NCBI GenBank assembly: GCA_019187225.1
Contig: JABAQQ010000052.1
Location: 1-64,000 of the forward strand
Source: Saprospiraceae bacterium
GTDB taxonomy: Bacteria; Bacteroidota; Bacteroidia; Chitinophagales; Saprospiraceae
Direction: 5' to 3'
DNA: 64,000 nucleotides
Below, in pieces: positions 34,344 through 44,218 of the stretch. The translations under genes and the position numbers were made by a program. Under the pieces are notes generated by a model. It made no database searches and had not been told where the DNA came from. It saw nothing but the letters and a program-made list of their open reading frames with translations. Every line of letters begins with the position of its first letter. The first letter of the stretch is position 1.

Positions 34344-36749
34344 TCATCGCACCACCGTCACATCCCCCCTCACCACCGCCACCTGTCCCGGCAAAATTTC
34401 CACTTCCGCTACAAAGGCATATACTCCCGGCAGGGCTTGTCTGCCTCCTATGCTGCCGTCCCAACCTTCCGATGCCTCGTTGGTAAAAATACCGCGCCGC
34501 TCAAAAACCATCTCGCCCCAGCGGTCGAAAATCGCCAGGCGGAGGATCGGTATCTGTTCCCGTGTGAAAAGGGTAAAGCGGTCGTTGGTTTCCAGGGATG
34601 CGGGGCGGATCACGTTGGGCGCGTACACGTTGGGCACCACCTGGATCAGCAGACTGTCAAAAGCCGGACAACCCTCTCCGTCGTACACCGTGACCGTGAC
34701 CCAGGTGTTGGCTTCCGGGTGAAAGGTGTAGGTCAGGCAGTCGGTGCAGCCGGTACTGTCAACCGGAGACCATTCAACGCCCACGACCGGGCGGCCGGGC
34801 ACGGCTTCCAGTTCCACCCGGCCGCCGGGTTTGAGCGATTGGGGCAACAACCTTGGCACCAGATCCACCAAAAAACTGTCGGGCTGACCCATGTTTGCTG
34901 CAAGCGGACGGTTGTAACAACCCGTGACGTCGCGTGCCACGAGCCGGTAATGGCCCGCGGCAAGGTCGTCGAAAGTGTTTTCCGGAAAAAACGTTTGTCC
35001 GTTGTCAATGGAAAACTGATAAGGCGGAAGCCCGCCGGAGGGCATGCCGAACCCGATGTAGCCATCGGAAAAACCAAAGCAGGAGGGTTCGGCCAAGGTG
35101 TATTCGAATGCGGGAGAATTGAAAGCGGCATCTATCGTGTCTGCGGCAAAATCGGTCCGGCGGCATACGCCTAAGTAGCCGGTAGCGATGTATCGCCCTG
35201 GCGTATAGGCGACGAAAAAAGTATCCGGCCCGTATTGCAGTACCGAATCTTCGAGCATCCATTGTACGCCGTCAAATCTGCCGTCGGCGACGAGCGTATC
35301 GGGACAAACGCCGTCGCCCGTCATGCTGAGTTTCAGGCTGGGCTTGATCGTTTTGCTGAACCCCGAATAGAATGCGGCAAAACTCGCGGGATCGTTCCGC
35401 CCGAACATAGCCACTTGCACAGCTCCTTCCGCCACCACGCTCAATACGTTTGGCGAACTGCTTTCGGTGAAGAGATTGAGCCGCCGGTAGGTCACGAATT
35501 CGGGATATCCCTGCACGGAAGCGGGTGCGCCCATCGTCACCTGGTTGCCGTCAATCTTCACTGTGAGCGCGGAGTCCTTCATAGCGACGATCATCAGTCC
35601 GCCCTCGAATTTCATGGTGCCGACGCGGTTGGGTTGGTAGATGTTGTCCACTGTGTTGGGAATACCGCAACTGATGGGTGGCACAAAGATCAGCCCCGCC
35701 GTGCGCATTTCATCGTCGCCTTCGGCGGTGCCGCCGATCATTTGATACACAAAAACGGGATCGGAACTGCGGATGTAGAGATTTCCCGCCGTGGTATAAG
35801 TGGCAGTAGGTACGATGTAATATTCACCCGCGTCGAGGGTGGCGGCGGGTGCCGGGTTACCATTCAGCCAGACCCGGGTATTGTTCCAGTGCGCTATCAC
35901 GATCGGATGTTCGAGCACCGAAGAGCCGTTGCCTTTGCATAAAATATACTCTTCGCCTACTTGCTCCAACGGCGCGATCTGGTCAATACCGATGTCGTGC
36001 GCCATAAAATTGACCGGCGCGCCGACCCAGGAGCCACAATTGACCGCTACCGGTTTGGTGGCGGTCAGCAAGGCGCCCATGAGGCCATTGGGCGGTTGTA
36101 CGGATGCATTGGCGGTGATGTATTCGGAAAAAACCACCGATTCGCCTTTTTGGAGCAGCACAAGGGCGGGTCCGCTCGAAGGCGTATTGACGCCTGCTAT
36201 CACAAAATCCGTCGCCGGATCAAACTCAGCAAGTGTGACCAGGGTTGAATCTTCGGTAGCCATCACCCCGACAAAGTTGGAGCGCCGGTTCTGATCGTCT
36301 ACCTGTTGTATCAGGTGGCCGATACGGAAAGTGGTGCCCAATGCCGCCCGTCCCTTGCAGGTCAGGTCTCCCGCGTGAAAACCCGAAGAAGCGTGCACCC
36401 GGAAATAAGCATAAAACTTTTTCGGGCCATCCATGACCAATCCTTTGCCTTGCAACGCCTGTTGCAACTGGCTTTGCGTTACCAGTACGGGAGTGCCCGA
36501 CGTCGAGCCCAGATCGTGGCGGTACGGCTGGGTATTGCTGATGGTCACCGCAGCGATCAGGCTGCCGGCGCCGTCGCGGATGTTCACCTGGAATGAATCC
36601 GTTTCCGGCGTGGACAAATAGAGGTACTGCGGCCCCCATTCGTTGCGGGCGTGCATGGGCGGCAACCAATGGATGGTATCCAGTTGCCCCGAAAGCGATG
36701 TAGCGGAGGCCAGCAGCAATACCGGGAAAATAAATCGGGCTGTATTCAT
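34344..36749 (-). CDS. Surface protein with IgGFc-binding-like domain and T9SS type B sorting domain
   Basis: An 801-residue exported protein. After a signal peptide (about 1-21), residues about 22-480 resemble the IgGFc-binding protein N-terminal module found in many bacterial surface proteins (STPETDSFQVNIRDGAG, YRHDLGSTSG, ANASVQPPNGLMGALLTATKPVAVNCGSWVGAPVNFMAHDIGIDQI, GEEYILCKGNGS). A SprB-like repeat (PSCFGFSDGYIGFGMPSGGLPPYQFSIDNG ... YRLVARDVTGC) is at about 560-630. The C-terminal 90 residues (YAPNVIRPASLETNDRFTLF ... LAIFDRWGEMVFERRG ... WDGSIGGRQALPGVYAFVAEVE) are the gliding-motility-associated type B T9SS sorting domain. It should be a cell-surface or secreted adhesin-like protein. 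The exact ligand is unknown. Confidence 0.9.
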   Translation of the reverse strand: MNTARFIFPVLLLASATSLSGQLDTIHWLPPMHARNEWGPQYLYLSTPETDSFQVNIRDGAGSLIAAVTISNTQPYRHDLGSTSGTPVLVTQSQLQQALQGKGLVMDGPKKFYAYFRVHASSGFHAGDLTCKGRAALGTTFRIGHLIQQVDDQNRRSNFVGVMATEDSTLVTLAEFDPATDFVIAGVNTPSSGPALVLLQKGESVVFSEYITANASVQPPNGLMGALLTATKPVAVNCGSWVGAPVNFMAHDIGIDQIAPLEQVGEEYILCKGNGSSVLEHPIVIAHWNNTRVWLNGNPAPAATLDAGEYYIVPTATYTTAGNLYIRSSDPVFVYQMIGGTAEGDDEMRTAGLIFVPPISCGIPNTVDNIYQPNRVGTMKFEGGLMIVAMKDSALTVKIDGNQVTMGAPASVQGYPEFVTYRRLNLFTESSSPNVLSVVAEGAVQVAMFGRNDPASFAAFYSGFSKTIKPSLKLSMTGDGVCPDTLVADGRFDGVQWMLEDSVLQYGPDTFFVAYTPGRYIATGYLGVCRRTDFAADTIDAAFNSPAFEYTLAEPSCFGFSDGYIGFGMPSGGLPPYQFSIDNGQTFFPENTFDDLAAGHYRLVARDVTGCYNRPLAANMGQPDSFLVDLVPRLLPQSLKPGGRVELEAVPGRPVVGVEWSPVDSTGCTDCLTYTFHPEANTWVTVTVYDGEGCPAFDSLLIQVVPNVYAPNVIRPASLETNDRFTLFTREQIPILRLAIFDRWGEMVFERRGIFTNEASEGWDGSIGGRQALPGVYAFVAEVEILPGQVAVVRGDVTVVR

Positions 36750-37023
36750 CTCCGGAAGATTTTTGCGGCTTAAATCTACCGCCCGTCTATTGGTTTTCCG
36801 GGTTTTATAAAGAAAAAACAGGTTTTTGCCCGAAATGGCTTTTCATATTTGCCGTCGTCAGGTGATTGATATTCCTCCCATTGTCCCAATGCCGCCTACG
36901 GCAGATGGATCGTTACGGAGAAATAAAATCAAATTCTTCCCGGTCAATTCGTCTGACGATTTTTTCATTCGTCCGGCAAATGCATAAGTTTTAAGCCCAA
37001 ATCCACGAGGCCGCAAACAAGTT

Positions 37024-38217
37024 TTAATTCTTTTCCACACCGGCAGCCCGGGCTATTGCGGTCACGGTGGTGCCTTGTATCAGCATGGATACCACGACAA
37101 TGATGAAAGCGATATTGAATATTTTGTGCGAATCCGGTACATTGCTGACTACCGGGATCAAGGCGAATACGAGCGGTGTTGCTCCCCGCAGCCCTACCCA
37201 GGAGAAAAATACCCTGGCCCGTAACCCGACGTTCCTGAAAAACATCAGAGATGCGAAGGTGCCGATTGGCCGCGCCAGAAAGATCAGGATTGCCGACAGC
37301 AGCAAGCCCTCCCAAAGCACGCCGGGCAACTCGCGCGGGTACACCTGCAAACCCAGCATCAGGAAAAGAGCCGTTTCCATCAGCCAGGACATGCTTTCAA
37401 AAAAATGTAAATTGATGTCGCGTTGGACCCAGGGAGAGTTGCCCAGAATAATCCCTGTCACATAGACGGATAGAAATGCACTGCCGCCCAAAATGGAGTT
37501 GACGGCGTACAGGATCAGCACCCACCCCAGCAATACGATCGGGAATTGCCCTCCCTTCAATGGGACGCGCCGTACGATGATGTGAATAAACTTACCCGCA
37601 AGCAGGCCGGTACCCAGACCGACCATCATGGTTCGTAAAAAGTCGCCGGTGAGTGAAAAAAAGTTGGCATCCGGGGCGTTGGGAAGCAACATTGCCGTCA
37701 GGCTCAGGCTCAGAAAAAAAGCCATCGGGTCGTTGGCCCCCGATTCCAGTTCGAGCACTTCCCGCACGCCTGTTTTGAGTTTGAGATTGCTGTTTTGCAA
37801 AATTGAAAAAACCGCCGCCGCATCCGTTGCCGACACCACCGCCCCCAGCAACAGGCTTTGCAACCAGGGCCAGCCGAAAACCCAGTGCGCCAATGCTCCC
37901 GTTACGAACATCGTGACGACCACGCCCAGCGTTGCCAGCGATACGCCTTGCCCCAGTATCGGGCGAAATTTTTTCCAGTTGGATTCGAAGCCGCCCGCAA
38001 AAATGATGACGCACAAGGCTATCTCGCTGAGGTGCAGGGTGGGCCCAGGGTAGTTGTAGTCGAAATCGTGAATTCCGCCGTTGCCGAATGCCATCCCGAT
38101 GGCCAGCGTCGCCAGCAAGGAGGGCGCTCCGAAGCGGGTGGCAAAACGGCCTGCTATCAGGTTTGCAATAATAAGAATGCCCGCTGCGAGCAGGATGTAA
38201 GGGTAGGTAAATTGCAT
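37024..38217 (-). CDS. Cation:proton antiporter, CPA1 (NhaP-like)
   Basis: A 397-residue membrane protein of the sodium/hydrogen exchanger fold with about 12 hydrophobic segments (ILLAAGILIIANLIAGRFATRFGAP, LLATLAIGMAFGNGG, WLQSLLLGAVVSATDAAAVFSILQNSNL, ESGANDPMAFFLSLSLTAMLLP, LLGWVLILYAVNSILGGSAFLSVYVTGIILGNS). The ATDAAAVF and ESGANDP stretches carry the conserved ion-coordinating acidic residues. It lacks the C-terminal TrkA-C domains of NhaP2/CvrA, so it is a short form. The start at 38217 is chosen because the ATG lies immediately before the first helix; 38292 would add non-conserved residues. It is divergent from hemN. Confidence 0.9.
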   Translation of the reverse strand: MQFTYPYILLAAGILIIANLIAGRFATRFGAPSLLATLAIGMAFGNGGIHDFDYNYPGPTLHLSEIALCVIIFAGGFESNWKKFRPILGQGVSLATLGVVVTMFVTGALAHWVFGWPWLQSLLLGAVVSATDAAAVFSILQNSNLKLKTGVREVLELESGANDPMAFFLSLSLTAMLLPNAPDANFFSLTGDFLRTMMVGLGTGLLAGKFIHIIVRRVPLKGGQFPIVLLGWVLILYAVNSILGGSAFLSVYVTGIILGNSPWVQRDINLHFFESMSWLMETALFLMLGLQVYPRELPGVLWEGLLLSAILIFLARPIGTFASLMFFRNVGLRARVFFSWVGLRGATPLVFALIPVVSNVPDSHKIFNIAFIIVVVSMLIQGTTVTAIARAAGVEKN

Positions 38218-38367
38218 AGTTTGCGCAAATTTAGAAAAAAGAAAGGAAGGTCTTCCAACACAGGATGCCCGGAGCAGGTTGACATCCATCATCCGTCCGG
38301 TTGTCCGGAGTCATTCGCAGGAAACACGGCATACCGTTTTTTTGCAGCCAGAACAAAAACTGCCGTT

Positions 38368-39720
38368 ATGAACGCCGACCTTTATGCAAAATACGACATC
38401 GCTGCTCCGCGTTACACCAGTTATCCGACCGTTCCCTACTGGTCGGATGCCGAATTTCCGGCTAAAAAATGGTTGACACATGTGAAACGCGCCTTCACAG
38501 CCGATCCTTATATCAGTCTTTACATCCATCTGCCGTTTTGCGAAAGCCTGTGCACTTACTGTGGTTGCAACAAACACATCACGAAAAACCACGCGGTAGA
38601 GCACCCTTATATCGAAGCCGTTTTGAAAGAATGGAAAATGTATGCCGCGGCACTGCCAGGTAAACCCATTTTAAGAGAATTGCACCTCGGCGGCGGCACT
38701 CCCACCTTTTTTCATCCGGAAAACCTCCGTTTTTTGCTGGAAAATATCCTGCAGGATGTGGACGTGCCGGAGCACCGCGATTTCGGCTTCGAAGCGCACC
38801 CCTGGAGCACGACGGAAGCGCACCTGCAAACGCTGTACGACCTCGGCTTCCGGCGCATCAGCATCGGGGTGCAGGATTTCGATGAAGATTTGATGAAACT
38901 TGTCAATCGCAGCCAGACGATAGAATCGGTGGAGCAGTGCACCCGGCAGGCGCGCGCCACCGGCTTTGAATCCGTCAATTACGACCTGATCTTCGGCCTT
39001 CCCAAACAAACGCTGGCGCACATCCGCACTGATGCACACTACATTTCCCAATTGCGCCCCGACCGCATCGCTTTTTACAGTTACGCACATGTGCCCTGGC
39101 TCAAACGCAGCCAATGCGCTTATTCGGAGGCCGATTTGCCAACTGGGGCGGCCAAACGCCAACTTTACGAAGCCGGGCGTTCGTGGTTTGAAGCCGACGG
39201 GTACGCGGAAATCGGCATGGACCATTTCGCGCTGCCGCACGATGCGCTGTTCAAAGCCATGCGGGATGGCACCCTGCACCGCAATTTTATGGGATATACG
39301 CCCTACAAAACGCGCCTGATGATCGGTTTGGGCGCTTCCGCCATCGGCGATACCTGGGATGCATTCGCTCAAAATGAAAAAACGATCGCTGATTACCAGC
39401 GCATCGTCAACGAAGGCAGGCTGCCCATCTTCCGGGGGCACTGCCTCGACGCAGAAGACCAGCGGGTGCGCTTGCATATTCTGCACCTGATGACGCGCTA
39501 CGAAACAGGTTGGACGGCGGAAGAAAGAGAAGATGAAACACTGACCGCCGCGCTCGCACGGTTAGAGCCGTTAATGGCAGACGGATTGGTTCAAATCGAG
39601 CCTTTCAGAGTGCGCGTGACACCTGAGGGACGCAATTTTCTGCGCAACATTTGTATGGCATTCGATGCGCATTACTGGCGGAAACAGCCGGAAGGAAAAT
39701 TGTTCAGCCAGGCGGTTTAA
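38368..39720 (+). CDS. hemN: Oxygen-independent coproporphyrinogen III oxidase
   Basis: A 450-residue radical SAM enzyme that decarboxylates coproporphyrinogen III to protoporphyrinogen IX anaerobically in heme synthesis. The N terminus MNADLYAKYDIAAPRYTSYPTVPYW and the radical-SAM cluster CESLCTYCGC (CxxxCxxC; binds the 4Fe-4S cluster) with the following Cys are as in HemN, as are GGGTPTF, SIGVQDFD, DLIFGLPKQT and FYSYAHVPW. The long upstream open frame that begins at 37858 on this strand overlaps the antiporter gene and is not coding. The start at 38368 is fixed by the HemN N terminus. Confidence 0.95.
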   Translation: MNADLYAKYDIAAPRYTSYPTVPYWSDAEFPAKKWLTHVKRAFTADPYISLYIHLPFCESLCTYCGCNKHITKNHAVEHPYIEAVLKEWKMYAAALPGKPILRELHLGGGTPTFFHPENLRFLLENILQDVDVPEHRDFGFEAHPWSTTEAHLQTLYDLGFRRISIGVQDFDEDLMKLVNRSQTIESVEQCTRQARATGFESVNYDLIFGLPKQTLAHIRTDAHYISQLRPDRIAFYSYAHVPWLKRSQCAYSEADLPTGAAKRQLYEAGRSWFEADGYAEIGMDHFALPHDALFKAMRDGTLHRNFMGYTPYKTRLMIGLGASAIGDTWDAFAQNEKTIADYQRIVNEGRLPIFRGHCLDAEDQRVRLHILHLMTRYETGWTAEEREDETLTAALARLEPLMADGLVQIEPFRVRVTPEGRNFLRNICMAFDAHYWRKQPEGKLFSQAV

Positions 39721-39780
39721 GCATTTACTGCGCGCGTCACCGGTCTTTTTTTCACCTTTGCGCGAAAAAATCCATTTTCA

Positions 39781-41049
39781 GTGCACTACGAAAACACCCT
39801 CGACTTCGCCCGCCAACAGGATGCGCAGGATATGCTCCGTTCTTTTCGCGGGCAGTTTATCTTTCCAAAACACAACGCCCACGACGTCCTCTATTTTTGC
39901 GGGAATTCGCTCGGCCTCCAGCCCAAAACCGTCCGCCAGGCGCTGCTGAACGAACTTGATCATTGGGCAACGCACGGTGTGGAAGGTCACTTCCGCGGTG
40001 AGTTGCCGTGGATGTATTATCACAAGTTCCTGACGCCCCAAACCGCCCGGCTCGTCGGCGCGCTGCCCCACGAGGTGGTGGTGATGAATACCCTGACCGT
40101 GAACCTGCACCTGGCGATGGTTTCCTTTTACCGACCCACGCCGCAGCGTTTCAAGATCATCATGGAAGCCGGCGCCTTTCCCAGCGACCAATACGCCGTG
40201 GAAAGCCAGGTGCGCTGGCACGGCTTCGATCCGGAACAAGCAATTGTCGAAATCGCTCCTGCTCCCGGCAGCGACACCCTGCGCACAGAAGATATTGTGC
40301 AAATAATTGAAAACGAGGGCTCCACAACCGCTCTAGTAATGTTTGGCGGCGTGAACTATTACACCGGCCAGTTTTACGACCTGGAAAAAATAGCGGCTGC
40401 GGCGCACCGCGTTGGCGCGCATGTGGGTTTCGATCTGGCGCACGCCGCCGGCAATGTCCCCCTGCGGCTCCATGACTGGAACGCCGACTTTGCCGTGTGG
40501 TGCAGCTACAAATACCTGAATTCCGGCCCGGGAGGCCCGGCAGGTTTGTTCGTCCACGAAAAACACGGCAACAATCCCGCGCTCCCGCGTTTCGCCGGCT
40601 GGTGGGGGCACGACGAGGACGAGCGTTTTAAGATGCAAAAGGGCTTCAAGCCCATGCGCGGCGCCGAAGGCTGGCAACTCAGCAACGCGCAGATTTTTTC
40701 TTTTGCAGCCCACAAAGCTAGTCTTGATCTTTTCGACGCGGCAGGCATGGACAATTTAAGGGAAAAAAGCCTGCGCCTGACGGGTTTCCTCGAATGGGTA
40801 CTGTGCGAAGCCAACCGCGATAAAAATCTGTTCCGCATCATCACGCCCACCTCGCCCGACGATCGCGGATGCCAACTCTCCCTGCTTACCGACGGACGCG
40901 GCAAAGCGCTGTTCAACTACCTGAGCGACAATGGTGCGGTGGCCGACTGGCGCGAGCCGAACGTCATCCGCTTCGCCCCGGCGCCGTTGTACAATTCGTT
41001 CGAGGACGTGTGGAGACTGGGGAGGCTGATCGGTGGATTTAAGGGTTGA
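39781..41049 (+). CDS. kynU: Kynureninase
   Basis: A 422-residue PLP-dependent enzyme that hydrolyses L-kynurenine (or 3-hydroxykynurenine) to anthranilate (or 3-hydroxyanthranilate) and alanine. Conserved parts are FCGNSLGLQPK, VVMNTLTVNLHL, EAGAFPSDQYAV, FDLAHAAGNVPLRLHDWNADFAVWCSYKYLNSGPG (with the PLP-binding Lys in SYKYLN) and FAGWWGHD. It starts with GTG (39781); no ATG fits the N terminus VHYENTLDFARQQDAQD, which aligns with the family start. No other tryptophan catabolism gene is nearby, so it may be a stand-alone salvage or NAD-route enzyme. Confidence 0.95.
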   Translation: MHYENTLDFARQQDAQDMLRSFRGQFIFPKHNAHDVLYFCGNSLGLQPKTVRQALLNELDHWATHGVEGHFRGELPWMYYHKFLTPQTARLVGALPHEVVVMNTLTVNLHLAMVSFYRPTPQRFKIIMEAGAFPSDQYAVESQVRWHGFDPEQAIVEIAPAPGSDTLRTEDIVQIIENEGSTTALVMFGGVNYYTGQFYDLEKIAAAAHRVGAHVGFDLAHAAGNVPLRLHDWNADFAVWCSYKYLNSGPGGPAGLFVHEKHGNNPALPRFAGWWGHDEDERFKMQKGFKPMRGAEGWQLSNAQIFSFAAHKASLDLFDAAGMDNLREKSLRLTGFLEWVLCEANRDKNLFRIITPTSPDDRGCQLSLLTDGRGKALFNYLSDNGAVADWREPNVIRFAPAPLYNSFEDVWRLGRLIGGFKG

Positions 41050-41059
41050 GCATACAGTT

Positions 41060-43981
41060 TTATTTCCAGATGATTTTGCCTGACTGTATTTGTCCGTTTT
41101 CGCCTCGCAGGGTTACAAAATACACGCCGGAAGGCAATCCGTTGCGTTGAATTTCTGTAACCGGATCAATGGGCGATATTTCACGAATCGCTCGTCCATC
41201 AGAATCATGGAGCCTTAACAATCCCTTGCGCCAGTGTTTGCTTTCCAGCAATACCCATACGGACGTTTCGGCGGGATTCGGAGTAATGGCCAATGCTTTA
41301 GCAAGTTGTGGATTGGAAAGACTAACCGTGGGCACGAAATTACGCATGACTGTATGAAAAACGGTGTTGGTAATAACCGGCTCGTTGAAGTCGAAATAAA
41401 TCCCCGCCCTGTTTTCAATCATCGTCCCATCGGGCAAATCGGGTTTTTGCTGCACCTTAAATTGCACGAATCCCCGTGATGAAGGTTCATTCACGTTGCT
41501 GTCGGGCAACTGGATGTTTTGGAATATGAAAGTGAGAATGCCAGCGCCGGAAAGATTCCAGGTGTAAGGATGCGAAGATGCACCGGGCTTTACGGTAGCC
41601 GGGTCGAGTTGGGGCGACAGGCTATCGCGCAGGATGACGGTGAAAGCCGTATCCGTACCCGTGTTTTGAAACTGGATCAGGTAATCAACAGGTGCATTCG
41701 GATAAATAAAGTGCTCGTCGTCAACGCCTTGCGGAGCGGCCTGTTTGTCGTTGGGATCGAAGGCGCCTACCAGTTCGTGGCATTCACGGTCGGTAAAAGG
41801 CGAGCCGTTCTCGTTGGGCCATTGTACGACAAACCCGGAAGTAAAGGGTGTACCGGGACCCGGGACGCAGCCTTCGACGGCAACGGAGGGATTCGCTGTG
41901 CCGGGAGCGTTCGGTTCCTGGTCGGCGAGCAACCGGTAGGTGCTGCCATCAGCCGGAAGTGTTTCTTCCCATTGGCCACCCGGGCCGAGGTTGAAATTGC
42001 CTTCCCTCGTCATCACGTGATCGTCGATGATGATGAAATCGAGTGCTTCGTTCATAGGTGCCGCACCCGTGTTTTGGATGAGAAATCGTACACTGTCGCC
42101 GTTGCAGGCGGCAGATACCTCCACCAGGGCTCCTGACCATCCGGGCGGTGTTGCGCATATTGTGTCCGGATAAATACGGGCGCTCAGACACATCGCCTGC
42201 CCTAACTCGGTGGAGTCGCAATGAGGTCTTACAATCAACTGAATATCAGCGCATTCAAATGGCTCCATATCTCCCAATTGGAAAGTGAGTTTGTTGCCGC
42301 TTTGTGTAAAAGGGTGTGAAGCGCCTTGCAACAACAGGTATTGCGGCAGAAAAACTTGCACAAAAGCGCCTGTAGCGGTTTGGTTGCCTTCGTTGCAGCA
42401 TTGCAACGCATAAGTGTTGTCGAAGCAGCGTCGGAGGAAAGGCACGGCAAGGTCTACCGTCATCACCGGACAATCGGCGACGGCGCGCACCGGCATATCG
42501 AGCAAAAGAGTGAAATCGGAGGAGTCAGGTGGAATAACGGCATTTATCGCCGGAAGGCAGCCTTCCCAGAGGTAGTTATAATGGTAAAGGAAAAGTTCCT
42601 GTGTGCCGGTATCCACGTCGGCGAAGTAAAAATTTCCTTCGGCATCGGTCGAACCGTACTGGGTAAAACCGCTGCTTTTCAGTTTAAGCAACCAACCCGG
42701 CAAACCTGCTTCGTTGGCCTGCACGACACAATCGTTCGACGCGTCGTATGCGACTCTTCCGGCGAGGTGATTGGTAAAAATGACGCCGGTGGAATCCATG
42801 CGGATAAGCAGGGGTTTTGTGACACCGATTTCCCGGAATGCTCCGGCCCAAAGCAGATCACCGTCGGGCAATTGCATCCCTTCCTTGAAAAATACATCCC
42901 TGTCCGATTCATCGAGGTGTAACAGTGTGTTGTATAATTTCGACCAGACCAAGGTCCCGTCTGCACTGATTTTCACGGAAAACACCCGCCATCCAACGGG
43001 CAGGTCAACGCCTTGAACCTTTCGTTGTTTCCCCAAAATGAACATACTTCCGTCGGCGGCCGGGACAACCGCTTCACATACAACATACGTATATGGGTAA
43101 TCATACAACCAGTTTTCCAGATCCGCCGACCACAGGATATCTCCATTTGAATCTATCTTCAAAACCTGCTGATTGCGCCCCAACACGATAAAACTGCTGT
43201 CATTCGTTGTGCGAAAATCATTGATGTTTTGGATTTGGGTGTCCATTGACCAGAGGAGAGAGCCGTTAGCATCGAGTTTTACCAAAAGGCTCTTGTGAAT
43301 GCCGCGGTGCAACACCATGAGGCAACCGCCATCATCTGCGTGCTGAATTTTGGTGGTAACATCGGTAACATATAATCCGATGGGGGTGGGCTGGTGTTCC
43401 ACCTGCCAGACCACTTCACCGGTCGGGGAGAATTTGACGATTATGATGCGGGTTTCAATATCAGTCGGCAAGTTGGTGATCCAGATACACAGCGCAAAAA
43501 TTTCCCCGTCCTCATTGACATCGGCCGACGCCCATTCGACATATTCGAAGCCGGGTGGCACGGTCACATTTTGCGACCACAAAGTGTCGTTTTGGGCGTC
43601 GCTCCTTACAAAGGTAAATACACTGTCGCCGGCACTCCAATCTTCCTGTACCCGCAGAAAAGTGTTGTCGTTCAGCCACCAGGCAAAAGCGGGGATAAAA
43701 GAATATTCGGTCTCTTGTTCGGATTCTCCCGAAGGCGTTATCTCTGACAAATAATGCCGTGTAGCACGGTTCGACAATAAATAGGCCGTGTTGTAACTGG
43801 AAGCGAAGCGGTAATTGCCCGAAGGCGTCAAGGCTATATCGCTGCCAAAATAGTGACTGGGCGCGTCGTCAAGTATCTTTACCAAGCCTTGTGACCAACC
43901 GCCAGTGACAACAGAAACAGACACCCATACAGTAGCAAGCAGATGGAGCAAAATGTTCCGGGAAATCAGATTACTTTTCAT
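41060..43981 (-). CDS. Large secreted T9SS type A protein with DUF7619-like and repeat domains
   Basis: A 973-residue exported protein. The signal peptide is followed by a beta-propeller-like region of repeated LVKLDANGSLLWSMDTQ-type strands (about 100-450), typical of quinoprotein or WD40-like blades. Then come IntR/Calx-like beta modules (about 500-700) and a DUF7619/conserved repeat domain (about 765-890: YLIQFQNTGTDTAFTVILRDSLSPQLDPATVKPGASSH ... IYFDFNEPVITNTVFHTV). The last 75 residues (LAITPNPAETSVWVLLESK ... LPSGVYFVTLRG ... SGKIIWK) form the type A sorting domain. It shares the same overall order with the protein at 50002, so the two are paralogs. Function is unknown. Confidence 0.9.
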   Translation of the reverse strand: MKSNLISRNILLHLLATVWVSVSVVTGGWSQGLVKILDDAPSHYFGSDIALTPSGNYRFASSYNTAYLLSNRATRHYLSEITPSGESEQETEYSFIPAFAWWLNDNTFLRVQEDWSAGDSVFTFVRSDAQNDTLWSQNVTVPPGFEYVEWASADVNEDGEIFALCIWITNLPTDIETRIIIVKFSPTGEVVWQVEHQPTPIGLYVTDVTTKIQHADDGGCLMVLHRGIHKSLLVKLDANGSLLWSMDTQIQNINDFRTTNDSSFIVLGRNQQVLKIDSNGDILWSADLENWLYDYPYTYVVCEAVVPAADGSMFILGKQRKVQGVDLPVGWRVFSVKISADGTLVWSKLYNTLLHLDESDRDVFFKEGMQLPDGDLLWAGAFREIGVTKPLLIRMDSTGVIFTNHLAGRVAYDASNDCVVQANEAGLPGWLLKLKSSGFTQYGSTDAEGNFYFADVDTGTQELFLYHYNYLWEGCLPAINAVIPPDSSDFTLLLDMPVRAVADCPVMTVDLAVPFLRRCFDNTYALQCCNEGNQTATGAFVQVFLPQYLLLQGASHPFTQSGNKLTFQLGDMEPFECADIQLIVRPHCDSTELGQAMCLSARIYPDTICATPPGWSGALVEVSAACNGDSVRFLIQNTGAAPMNEALDFIIIDDHVMTREGNFNLGPGGQWEETLPADGSTYRLLADQEPNAPGTANPSVAVEGCVPGPGTPFTSGFVVQWPNENGSPFTDRECHELVGAFDPNDKQAAPQGVDDEHFIYPNAPVDYLIQFQNTGTDTAFTVILRDSLSPQLDPATVKPGASSHPYTWNLSGAGILTFIFQNIQLPDSNVNEPSSRGFVQFKVQQKPDLPDGTMIENRAGIYFDFNEPVITNTVFHTVMRNFVPTVSLSNPQLAKALAITPNPAETSVWVLLESKHWRKGLLRLHDSDGRAIREISPIDPVTEIQRNGLPSGVYFVTLRGENGQIQSGKIIWK

Positions 43982-44182
43982 GTATTGGATTTTTCCACAA
44001 AATTAGGGTGACTTGCCGTCGCTTTTCAGGTACAAAAAACAGCGATTACCGGAATTTTAAAAATCCACTATTTCGAACAACTTACCGACACCATTTCGAA
44101 TAAATCGAAGAATTGGAAATTTTTAATGAAAAATTAATTCTTCAGGGTGGCTTTCTGAGAAATTCCAATGCTCTGAGTTGCG

Positions 44183-44190
44183 TAATTTTG
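44183..44190 (+). promoter_or_regulatory. Possible -7 element for the 472-residue protein gene
   Basis: TAATTTTG fits the TAnnTTTG consensus and sits 29 bp upstream of the start at 44219. No convincing -33 TTG is visible at the right distance. Confidence 0.35.
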
Positions 44191-44218
44191 AAGTCTGAAA
44201 TTCAAAATTACCGTCAAA

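Noticed and set aside
36858-37040. A 60-residue minus-strand open frame beside the antiporter gene
   Set aside because: No signal, motif or start context, and it overlaps the end of the antiporter gene.
37858-38367. Long in-frame extension upstream of hemN, to 620 residues
   Set aside because: It overlaps the antiporter gene on the other strand, and HemN clearly begins at MNADLYAKYDIAAPRYTSYP.
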